The notes under the pieces were generated by a model. The model ran no database searches. It was given only the letters and a program-made list of their open reading frames with translations, and was not told the origin of the DNA. Positions 8,390-16,300 of a DNA stretch of 64,000 nucleotides are shown one piece after another. The number at the start of each line of letters is the position of its first letter. Positions within the stretch are counted from its first letter, which is position 1. Location: the NCBI RefSeq assembly GCF_000768675.1, contig NZ_AVPI01000087.1:1-64000 (forward strand), given 5' to 3'. Source of the stretch: Knoellia flava TL1 (GTDB taxonomy: Bacteria; Actinomycetota; Actinomycetes; Actinomycetales; Dermatophilaceae). A program made the position numbers and the translations under genes.

Positions 8390-8473
8390 GTGCTCCTCCT
8401 TGGCGTGGTCCGGCCCGCCGATCCTCTCACCGCGGACCCGTCACCGACGCGCCACCGCCCGAACGCCGGCCCC

Positions 8474-8998
8474 TCAGGACACACGCAGGCTGCGGGCGAG
8501 GGCCTCGAGCTCGGTCGTCGACGCCGCCACCTCGGCGAGGAACCGGTCGCGTCGGCGGCGGTGCTGCGCGGCCACGGCGTCGAGCTCGGCCTGCACCTTC
8601 GCGACCGTGTCGGCGCGGCCGCGGGTCGTCGCGGCGTCGGCCTCGCCGGTGACGCCCCACGCCAGCCGGGCCCTCCCGGCCTCGACCGTGATGCCCGCAG
8701 CCGACGCCTCGTCGAGGACCGCGCGGGCGCGCGCCTGCAACGCACTCAGCTCGACGGCATACGACTGGAGGGCGGCACCGACCGCCTCGGTGTGACGCCC
8801 GCCGACGGTGAGCGCGTCGAGGGCCCGGCGGCCCTCCTTGCGCACGCGGACCGACGTCGAGGTGCCCCACACGTCCTTGAGCGAGGCGTATGCCGTCCCG
8901 CTGGCCTCGCAGGCAGCCGCCAGCTCGCGCGAGGCGCGGGTGGCCGAGGCGCCGAGGGCGGAGAGCGAGGCCGGGTCACCCGGCACGAGCCCCCTCAC
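8474..8998 (-). CDS. Coiled-coil protein of unknown function
   Basis: 174 residues starting at the GTG of a GTGA overlap with the stop of the upstream gene. It is almost entirely helical, Ala/Glu/Arg-rich, with a central DVWGTSTSVRVRKEGRRALD segment and a long C-terminal coiled coil. No signal peptide or catalytic motif. The 4-nt overlap with the 107-residue gene says the two products work together. Size and helical character recall the small partner proteins of ESX-type systems, but I do not see a WXG motif in the right place and do not assign it. Confidence 0.55.
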   Translation of the reverse strand: MRGLVPGDPASLSALGASATRASRELAAACEASGTAYASLKDVWGTSTSVRVRKEGRRALDALTVGGRHTEAVGAALQSYAVELSALQARARAVLDEASAAGITVEAGRARLAWGVTGEADAATTRGRADTVAKVQAELDAVAAQHRRRRDRFLAEVAASTTELEALARSLRVS

Positions 8999-9318
8999 GG
9001 TGGGTCCCGCCGGGAGGAGTCGACGGTGGCCCGGACCTCGTCGCTCGCGGCGTCCTCCGGCGCGGAGCCGCCGCGGGCAGTGGCGCGGGAGTGGGCCAGG
9101 GCGAGCGTCGTGCGGTGCTGCGCGGCCACCTCGTCGACCGCACGGAGGAGGTCGACGACCTGGTCGACCCATCCGTCGACGGAGCGCTGCGGGTCGCTCT
9201 CGCCGAGGACGACGAGGCTCGCGAGGAGGTCGTCCTCGACGCTCGCGATGGTGGCGGACAGGCCCTCGAGGACGGTGCTCACCCCAGGCAGCGAGGGAGC
9301 TTCCGGGAGCCTGCGCAC
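8995..9318 (-). CDS. Small helical protein, partner of the coiled-coil gene
   Basis: 107 residues, first gene of a two-gene minus-strand operon, divergent from the NAD-glutamate dehydrogenase gene. The middle is a helix-rich stretch (EGLSATIASVEDDLLASLV and VDGWVDQVVDLLRAVDEVA), the C-terminus is short and charged. It ends in a GTGA overlap with the next gene. I do not recognise a family. Confidence 0.5.
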   Translation of the reverse strand: MRRLPEAPSLPGVSTVLEGLSATIASVEDDLLASLVVLGESDPQRSVDGWVDQVVDLLRAVDEVAAQHRTTLALAHSRATARGGSAPEDAASDEVRATVDSSRRDPP

Positions 9319-9461
9319 CTCGTCACTCTAGTGCTCACGTGCCCCACCTCCGACCCCTCATCCACAGGGTGCGGCAAGTGAGTAGTCTCGGTGCTGGACA
9401 CAGTGCAGTGTCCCGCCGTGGCCATCGGCGAAGCCGCAACTCAAAGGATCTGCAGCGCACC

Positions 9462-12400
9462 ATGACTGAGTCATCGGTCCACCCCCGATCGACCACACTG
9501 GACGCCATCGTCTCGGCTTTCGCCGGTCTCGACCCACGACCGGACGGCGCGGAGATCGTCGGACGCTACTTCCGCCACGTGCCCGACGAGGAGCTGAGCG
9601 CACGCCCTGCGCGCATCCTCGCCGGAGCGGTGAAGTCGCACCTCGACCTCGCCGAGAGCCGCACGCCCGGCACCGCCGCGGTGCGGGTCTTCAACCCGAC
9701 GACCGACACCGACGGGTGGTCGAGCGCCCGCACCGTCATCCAGGTCGTCACCGACGACATGCCCTTCCTCGTCGACTCGGTCACCGGCGCCCTCGTGCAG
9801 CGCGACATCGACATCCACCTCGTCATCCACCCGCAGTTCCGCGTCCGTCGCGACGAGTCCGGACACCTCCTCGAGACCTGCGACGCCGACGACCCCGGCG
9901 TGCGCGAGGGCGACGCCGACGTCCACAACGAGTCGTGGATCCTGCTCACCGTCGACCGCGAGAGCGAGCAGACCGCGCGCGACCAGCTCACCGCCGTCCT
10001 CGAGAACGTGCTGCTCGACGTGCGCGAGGCCGTCACCGACTGGCCCTCGATGCGGACCCGCTGCCTCGTCATCGCCGCCGAGCTCGAGGGCACGCCGCCG
10101 CGTGGCGTCGACCCCGCGGAGGTCAGCCAGGCGGCCGCCTTCCTCCGGTGGATGGCCGACAACCACTTCACCTTCCTCGGCTACCGCGAGTACGCCCTCG
10201 AGGACACCGCCGAGGGAGACGTCATCCGGCCGCTGAGCGGCACCGGCCTCGGCATGCTCAAGCAGGACCCGCCGGCCGACAAGAAGATCGTGCCGCTCTC
10301 GCCCGAGTCGAGCCGCAAGGCCCGCGAGCGGGGCGTCCTCGTCCTCACCAAGGCGAACTCGCGCTCGACGGTGCACCGCCCGACCTACCTCGACTACGTC
10401 GGCATCCGCACCTACGCTCCGGACGGCAGCACGGCGGGGGAGAAGCGCTTTCTCGGCCTCTATGCGTCGACGGCCTACACCGAGTCGGTGCTGCGACTGC
10501 CCGTCGTCGCCGAGAAGGTCCAGTCGGTGCTCGAGCAGTCCGGGCTCGCGCCCGACTCGCACACCGGCAAGGACCTCCTCGAGGTCCTCGAGACCTATCC
10601 GCGCGACGAGCTCATCCAGGCGACGCCGGAGGACCTCTACGAGACGGCGATGGCCGTCACCCAGCTCCAGGAGCGGCGTCGCACCAAGCTCTTCCTGCGC
10701 GAGGACGACTTCGGCCGGTTCGTCTCGTGCCAGGTCTACATCCCGCGCGACCGCTACAACACCGGCGTCCGGACCCGCATGGCGGCGATCCTCAAGGACG
10801 CCTTCGGTGGCGAGAGCGTCGAGTTCACCGCACGCGTGAGCGAGCGCGCGCTCTCCCGGTTGCAGTTCGTCGTCCGGGTCCCCGTCGGAGAGCGCGTCCG
10901 ACACCTCGACGAGGACGAGCGGGAGCGGCTCGAGCGCCGGCTCGTCGAGGTCAGCCGGACGTGGGCGGACCGCCTCGGTGACGGCCTGCGCGACCGCCTC
11001 GGCGAGGTCGAGGGCGACCGGCTGCTCGACCGGTTCGGGCGCGGCTTTCCCACGGCATACGAGGAGACGTTCTCCGTCGTCCAGGGTGTGGCCGACCTGC
11101 ACCACCTCGACGGGCTGAGCGACGAGCGCCGCACGAGCGTCGCGCTATACCGCCCCGCCGACTCGCCCGAGGGGCTGCGCCGCTTCAAGCTCTTCCGCGT
11201 GGACCCGTTGTCGCTCACCGACATCCTGCCGATCTTCACCGACATGGGGGTCGAGGTCGTCGACGAGCAGCCCTACGAGGTGAACCGGTCCGACGGTGCG
11301 CAGCTGCACGTCTACGACTTCGGTCTGCGGGTGCAGGACCAGGAGATCTGGTCGGGCATCGCGCACGAGGACCTGCGCGAGCTCTTCGAGGGTGCCGTCC
11401 TCGCCGTGTGGGACGGGCGTGCCGAGTCCGACGGGTTCAACCAGCTCGTCCTCGCGGCGCGCCTCAGCTGGCGGCAGGTCGTCGTGCTGCGGACGGTCGC
11501 GAAGTACCTCCGCCAGACGCAGGCGACGTTCAGCCAGTCCTACTTCGAGGACGCACTCGTCGGGAACCCGTCGATCGCGGCCGACCTCGTCGCCTTCTTC
11601 GAGGCACGCTTCGACCCAGAGGCCTTCCGCGCCGACGAGGACGAGCAGCGCCAGGAGCGACAGGACGAGATCGCCGCGCGGATCACCGCCGCCCTCGACG
11701 ACGTGAGCTCGCTCGACGAGGACCGCATCATCCGGTCCTTCCTCGCCGTCATGCGCGCGACGCTGCGCACGAACTTCTTCCAGCCCGCCGCCGACGGCGA
11801 GCCCCGCGCCTACGTCTCGCTCAAGCTCGACCCGACGGCGATCCCCGACCTGCCGGCGCCGCGACCGGCATACGAGATCTGGGTCTACAGCCCGCAGGTC
11901 GAGGGCGTGCACCTCCGGTTCGGGTCGGTGGCCCGCGGTGGTCTGCGCTGGAGCGACCGGCGCGAGGACTTCCGCACGGAGATCCTCGGACTCGTCAAGG
12001 CGCAGATGGTCAAGAACGCCGTCATCGTGCCGACCGGCTCCAAGGGCGGCTTCTATGCCAAGAAGCTGCCCGACCCGGCCGTCTCGCGCGAAGCGTGGCT
12101 CGAGGAGGGCCAGTCGGCCTACCGGACCTTCATCTCCGGCCTGCTCGACATCACCGACAACCGCGTCGGCTCCGAGATCGTCCCCCCGGAGCGCGTCGTG
12201 CGCCACGACGGCGACGACCCCTACCTCGTCGTCGCCGCAGACAAGGGCACGGCGACCTTCTCGGACATCGCCAACGGCGTCGCCCAGTCCTACGGTTTCT
12301 GGCTCGACGACGCGTTCGCGTCCGGTGGCTCGGCCGGCTACGACCACAAGGCGATGGGCATCACGGCCCGAGGTGCCTGGGAGTCGGTCAAGCGGCACTT

Positions 12401-14360
12401 CCGCGAGATGGGCGTCGACACCCAGACCGAGGACTTCACCGCGGTCGGCGTCGGCGACATGAGCGGCGACGTCTTCGGCAACGGCATGCTGCTCTCCGAG
12501 CACATCCGCCTCGTCGCGGCGTTCGACCACCGTCACGTCTTCATCGACCCCGAACCCGTTGCGGCACAGTCGTTCCGGGAGCGCAAGCGCCTCTTCGAGC
12601 TGCCGCGCTCGTCATGGGACGACTACGACCGCTCGCTCATCTCCGCCGGCGGCGGCGTCTTCCCCCGCTCTCTCAAGTCGGTGACGGTCACGCCCGAGAT
12701 GCGGGCGGCCCTCGGGCTCGACGACGGCGTCACGACGATGACCCCGACCGAGCTCATCCACGCGATCCTGCTCGCGCCGGTCGACCTGCTGTGGAACGGC
12801 GGCATCGGCACCTACGTCAAGGCGGCGAGCGAGGACCACCTGTCGATCGGCGACCGTGCCAACGACGCCATTCGCGTCAACGGCAACGAGCTGCGCGTCA
12901 AGGTCGTCGGCGAGGGCGGCAACCTCGGCCTCTCCCAGCTCGGCCGCATCGAGGCCTCGCTGTCCGGCGTCCGGGTCAACACCGACGCCATCGACAACAG
13001 CGCGGGCGTCGACACCTCCGACCACGAGGTCAACATCAAGATCCTCCTCGGCGACGTCGTGCGCCGCGGCGACCTCACGACCGAGGAGCGCAACACCCTC
13101 CTCGCGTCGATGACCGACGACGTCGCCGAGCACGTGCTGCGCGACAACTACGAGCAGAACGTCCTCCTCGGCAACGCCCGTGCGCAGGACCTCTCGATGG
13201 TGCCGGTCCACCAGCGCCTCATGAGCTGGCTCGAGGAGCGCGGCGAGCTCGACAGGTCGCTCGAGTTCCTCCCGACGGACGCCGAGATCGCCAAGCGCGC
13301 CTCCGAGGGGCTCGGGCTCAAGTCGCCCGAGTTCTCGGTCCTCGTCGCCTACGCCAAGCTCGCGCTCAAGAAGGACATCCTCGCGAGTGACCTGCCGGAC
13401 GACCCGTACTTCGCGGCGACCCTCGCTCACTACTTCCCGAAGGCACTGCGCGAGCCGTATGCCGCGGAGCTGGGTGAGCACCCGCTGCGCCGCGAGATCA
13501 TCACGAACTCGGTCGTCAACTCGATGGTCAACCGAGGTGGCATCACGTTCGCCTTCCGCGCGGCGGAGGAGGTAACGTGCACGCCCGACCAGGTGGCCCG
13601 CGCGTTCATCGTCTGCCGTGAGGTCTTCGACCTGCGGGGCTACGTCAAGGCGGTCGAGGAGCTCGACAACAAGCTGCCGACCAAGGTGCAGACGGGTCTC
13701 TACCTCGAGTTCCGGCGCCTGCTCGACCGTGCGGTGCGCTGGCTGCTCGGTGCCCGGCCCAGCGGTCTCGACATCACGACCGAGGTCGAGCGGTTCGCCC
13801 CGGTCGTCGCGGACCTCGTGCCGCGCATCCCCGAGCTGCTCCAGGGCGGCGAGCGCGAGCGAGTCCTCGCGCAGACCGCCGCGTGGGAGGAGGCCGGGGT
13901 GCCGAGCGAGCTCGCGGCCCGCGCCGCCTCGCTGCTCGACAGCTACTCGCTGCTCGACGTGGTCGAGATCGCCTCGGACGTCGACCACACCGCCCACGAG
14001 GTGGCCGAGGTGTACTTCCGGCTCTCCGAGCGGTTCGGGATCGACGGGATGCTCAACCGGGTCGCCGGCCTGCCGCGCGACGACCGCTGGGACGCGCTCG
14101 CTCGCGGCGCCCTGCGCGACGACCTCTACTCCGTCCTCGAGTCGTTCACCCGCAACGCGTTCGAGTTCGCCAAGGACCTCGACGGCGACGGCGTCGTCAC
14201 GGCCGACGAGCGGATCGAGGCGTGGGACGCGGCCGGCGACGGAGCCGTGGAGCGGGTCAGCAGCCAGCTGGCCGGCATACGGTCGCTCGAGAAGCCCAAC
14301 ATCGCTGCGCTCTCGGTGGCCCTGCGGACGCTTCGGTCCGTGGTCCGGCAGGGAGGCTGA
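9462..14360 (+). CDS. gdh: NAD-specific glutamate dehydrogenase, 180-kDa class
   Basis: 1632 residues from the ATG at 9462; this matches the large GDH class. It deaminates glutamate to 2-oxoglutarate with NAD+, mainly for amino-acid catabolism. Visible: regulatory ACT-like N-terminal half, then the catalytic domain with GLRWSDRREDFRTEILGL, the lysine region VPTGSKGGFYAKKL, and the nucleotide-binding stretch GVGDMSGDVFGNGML. Near the C-terminus, residues 1572-1583 read DLDGDGVVTADE, a full EF-hand-type calcium loop, which I would not expect in this family. AAAGGAT lies 13 nt before the ATG, a long spacing. Longer in-frame starts run antisense to the upstream operon and are rejected. Confidence 0.92.
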   Translation: MTESSVHPRSTTLDAIVSAFAGLDPRPDGAEIVGRYFRHVPDEELSARPARILAGAVKSHLDLAESRTPGTAAVRVFNPTTDTDGWSSARTVIQVVTDDMPFLVDSVTGALVQRDIDIHLVIHPQFRVRRDESGHLLETCDADDPGVREGDADVHNESWILLTVDRESEQTARDQLTAVLENVLLDVREAVTDWPSMRTRCLVIAAELEGTPPRGVDPAEVSQAAAFLRWMADNHFTFLGYREYALEDTAEGDVIRPLSGTGLGMLKQDPPADKKIVPLSPESSRKARERGVLVLTKANSRSTVHRPTYLDYVGIRTYAPDGSTAGEKRFLGLYASTAYTESVLRLPVVAEKVQSVLEQSGLAPDSHTGKDLLEVLETYPRDELIQATPEDLYETAMAVTQLQERRRTKLFLREDDFGRFVSCQVYIPRDRYNTGVRTRMAAILKDAFGGESVEFTARVSERALSRLQFVVRVPVGERVRHLDEDERERLERRLVEVSRTWADRLGDGLRDRLGEVEGDRLLDRFGRGFPTAYEETFSVVQGVADLHHLDGLSDERRTSVALYRPADSPEGLRRFKLFRVDPLSLTDILPIFTDMGVEVVDEQPYEVNRSDGAQLHVYDFGLRVQDQEIWSGIAHEDLRELFEGAVLAVWDGRAESDGFNQLVLAARLSWRQVVVLRTVAKYLRQTQATFSQSYFEDALVGNPSIAADLVAFFEARFDPEAFRADEDEQRQERQDEIAARITAALDDVSSLDEDRIIRSFLAVMRATLRTNFFQPAADGEPRAYVSLKLDPTAIPDLPAPRPAYEIWVYSPQVEGVHLRFGSVARGGLRWSDRREDFRTEILGLVKAQMVKNAVIVPTGSKGGFYAKKLPDPAVSREAWLEEGQSAYRTFISGLLDITDNRVGSEIVPPERVVRHDGDDPYLVVAADKGTATFSDIANGVAQSYGFWLDDAFASGGSAGYDHKAMGITARGAWESVKRHFREMGVDTQTEDFTAVGVGDMSGDVFGNGMLLSEHIRLVAAFDHRHVFIDPEPVAAQSFRERKRLFELPRSSWDDYDRSLISAGGGVFPRSLKSVTVTPEMRAALGLDDGVTTMTPTELIHAILLAPVDLLWNGGIGTYVKAASEDHLSIGDRANDAIRVNGNELRVKVVGEGGNLGLSQLGRIEASLSGVRVNTDAIDNSAGVDTSDHEVNIKILLGDVVRRGDLTTEERNTLLASMTDDVAEHVLRDNYEQNVLLGNARAQDLSMVPVHQRLMSWLEERGELDRSLEFLPTDAEIAKRASEGLGLKSPEFSVLVAYAKLALKKDILASDLPDDPYFAATLAHYFPKALREPYAAELGEHPLRREIITNSVVNSMVNRGGITFAFRAAEEVTCTPDQVARAFIVCREVFDLRGYVKAVEELDNKLPTKVQTGLYLEFRRLLDRAVRWLLGARPSGLDITTEVERFAPVVADLVPRIPELLQGGERERVLAQTAAWEEAGVPSELAARAASLLDSYSLLDVVEIASDVDHTAHEVAEVYFRLSERFGIDGMLNRVAGLPRDDRWDALARGALRDDLYSVLESFTRNAFEFAKDLDGDGVVTADERIEAWDAAGDGAVERVSSQLAGIRSLEKPNIAALSVALRTLRSVVRQGG

Positions 14361-14373
14361 CGAGGTCACGCCC

Positions 14374-14379
14374 TAGGCT
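14374..14379 (+). promoter_or_regulatory. -10 element TAGGCT, leaderless start
   Basis: TAGGCT ends 6 nt before the GTG of the histidine kinase at 14386, with no Shine-Dalgarno sequence between them. It lies in the 25-nt gap after the glutamate dehydrogenase stop, so the kinase probably has its own start site. Confidence 0.5.
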
Positions 14380-14385
14380 CGCCGC

Positions 14386-15867
14386 GTGAGCACCCTCGCA
14401 GAGTCCCTCCGGGCGTCGACGACCCTCGAGGACCACGACATCGAATGGGTCCACCTCGTCGTGGGGGACTGGCAGCTCATCGCGGACCTGTCCTTCGCGG
14501 ACCTCGTGCTGTGGGTGCCGACCGGCCTCGACGGATGGCGCGCGGTCGCGCACGTGCGCCCCAACACCGGCCCGATGGTCTTCTACGAGGACATCGTCGG
14601 ACGGTCGTCGGGGCGGTGGCGCGAACCCATCCTGTCCGAGGCCTACCGTCACCGGCGGATCGTCAACGGGCGCGAACCCGAGAGCCAGGGCGAGACGGCG
14701 GTGCGCGAGCAGGCGATCCCCGTCGTGCGCGAGGGACGGTCGCTCGCGGTCATCACGAAGCACAGCAACGTCGTCACTGGTCGCACGCCGAGCCGTCTCG
14801 AGCTGACCTACCGGCTGCTCGCCGAGTCGATGACGACGATGATCGCTGCTGGGGAGTTCCCGAGCACGGCGGCGCCGACGGGTGCGCGTCGAGGGGCGCC
14901 GCGTGTGGGTGACGGTGTCGTGCACCTCGACCTCGAGGGCACGGTCCTCTATGCGAGCCCCAACGCGATCAGCGCCATCCACCGGCTAGGCCACCGCGGT
15001 GACGTCATCGGCGAGGTGCTCGCGACGGTCGTGGCCGACCTGCTCCAGGCCTCGGGCTCGACGGTCGACGAGTCGCTGGCGGTCGTCATCACGGGCCGGG
15101 CCCCCTGGTGGACCGAGGTCTCGACGCAGTCGGCGAGCGTGAGCCTGCGCGCCATCCCGCTGACGCAGAACGGCACGCGGACGAGTGCCCTGCTGCTCCT
15201 GCGCGACGTGAGCGAGCTGCGGCGCCGCGAGCAGGAGCTCATCACCAAGGACGCGACGATCCGGGAGATCCACCACCGGGTCAAGAACAACCTCCAGACC
15301 GTGGCCGCGCTGCTGCGCCTCCAGTCACGCAGGGTCCCGGACCAGACGGCGCGCAACGCCCTCGACGAGGCCGTGCGTCGGGTGGGCACGATCGCCCTCG
15401 TCCACGAGACCCTGAGCCAGGGGATCGACGAGACGGTGAACTTCGACGAGATCGCACTGCGCGGGCTCCGAGCGGTCGTCGACGTCGCGGTCACCGAGCA
15501 CCGCGTGGACTCCTCGGTCACCGGCTCGTTCGGCCGGATGCGCGCCGAGGACGCGACGTCGCTGGCGATGATCGTCTCCGAGCTCGTCCAGAACGCCGTC
15601 GAGCACGGGCTCGCGTCGCGCGGCGGGACGATCAACGTCCACGTCGACCGGGCGGAGGTCGATCCGGGTGTCGACGGCCTCACCGTGGCGATCACCGACG
15701 ACGGCACGGGACTGCCCGCCGGCTTCCGTCCCGTCCTCGCCGGACTCGGCACGCGCATCGTCACCTCGCTCGTGCAGGACCTCCAGGGCAGGATCCGCTG
15801 GGAGCCGGCCACGCCACACGGCACGCGGGTGGAGTTCACCGCACGACTGCGCCCGCTCACGCGCTGA
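14386..15867 (+). CDS. pdtaS: PdtaS-type sensor histidine kinase
   Basis: 493 residues, soluble: no membrane segment. Order: GAF-like N-terminal domain (about 1-165), PAS domain (about 170-275), HisKA_2 dimerisation domain with the phospho-acceptor motif EIHHRVKNNLQTV (His about 296), then an ATPase domain with the N box ELVQNAVEHGL and G box DDGTGLPAGF. This is the architecture of mycobacterial PdtaS (Rv3220c), which signals to the ANTAR regulator PdtaR; no pdtaR is in the window. The neighbour whiB1 is also next to pdtaS in M. tuberculosis, which supports the assignment. Ligand not visible. Confidence 0.88.
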   Translation: MSTLAESLRASTTLEDHDIEWVHLVVGDWQLIADLSFADLVLWVPTGLDGWRAVAHVRPNTGPMVFYEDIVGRSSGRWREPILSEAYRHRRIVNGREPESQGETAVREQAIPVVREGRSLAVITKHSNVVTGRTPSRLELTYRLLAESMTTMIAAGEFPSTAAPTGARRGAPRVGDGVVHLDLEGTVLYASPNAISAIHRLGHRGDVIGEVLATVVADLLQASGSTVDESLAVVITGRAPWWTEVSTQSASVSLRAIPLTQNGTRTSALLLLRDVSELRRREQELITKDATIREIHHRVKNNLQTVAALLRLQSRRVPDQTARNALDEAVRRVGTIALVHETLSQGIDETVNFDEIALRGLRAVVDVAVTEHRVDSSVTGSFGRMRAEDATSLAMIVSELVQNAVEHGLASRGGTINVHVDRAEVDPGVDGLTVAITDDGTGLPAGFRPVLAGLGTRIVTSLVQDLQGRIRWEPATPHGTRVEFTARLRPLTR

Positions 15868-15884
15868 GCGGGCGGGCAAAGCAA

Positions 15885-15910
15885 ACGGCCCCGCCGGGAG
15901 GCGGGGCCGT
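15885..15910. terminator. Bidirectional hairpin between pdtaS and whiB1
   Basis: 11-bp perfect stem ACGGCCCCGCC/GGCGGGGCCGT with a GGGA loop, in the 59-nt gap between two convergent genes. G+C-rich, without a U-tract, as usual in actinobacteria. Confidence 0.8.
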
Positions 15911-15926
15911 CATGTCCGGGCTGCGG

Positions 15927-16175
15927 TCAGCCTGCGCGGCGGGCTCGGGCGTTGCGACGCTTGAGAGCGCGGCGCTCGTCCTCGGAGAGTCCGCCCCAGA
16001 CGCCGGCGTCCTGACCGGACTCGAGCGCCCACTTGAGGCAGGTGTCGACGACGTCGCAGCGGCGGCAGACGGCCTTGGCCTCCTCGATCTGCATGATCGC
16101 CGGGCCGGTGTTCCCGATGGGGAAGAACAGCTCGGGATCCTCATCGAGGCAGGCAGCGCGGTCGCGCCAATCCAT
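15927..16175 (-). CDS. whiB1: WhiB1-type [4Fe-4S] transcription regulator
   Basis: 82 residues, ATG with AAGGAG upstream. The four iron-sulfur cysteines are at 9, 37, 40 and 46 (C37-x2-C40-x5-C46), followed by the G(V/I)WGG turn (GVWGGLSEDERRALKRR) and a basic C-terminal tail that binds DNA. Start MDWRDRAACLDEDPELFFP and length match M. tuberculosis WhiB1, an essential NO-responsive partner of the principal sigma factor. Adjacent to pdtaS, as in Mycobacterium. The 125-nt upstream gap holds its promoter, with an inverted repeat GGACGT...ACGTCC at about 16270-16290 that may be an operator. Confidence 0.95.
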   Translation of the reverse strand: MDWRDRAACLDEDPELFFPIGNTGPAIMQIEEAKAVCRRCDVVDTCLKWALESGQDAGVWGGLSEDERRALKRRNARARRAG

Positions 16176-16300
16176 GGGTGGTGCTCCTTGTCCGTGGAGT
16201 TCAGTGGTGCTGGCCGCTAGCGGGGGTGGAGCAGGGCCAACAGGAGGTTGCGCCCTTGCAAACCATCGGACGTCAACACGCAGACGTCCGAAGTGCCAGT

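Noticed and set aside
8808-9461. N-terminal extension of glutamate dehydrogenase
   Set aside because: Antisense to the coiled-coil operon, Arg/Pro-rich, and the family starts near the ATG at 9462.
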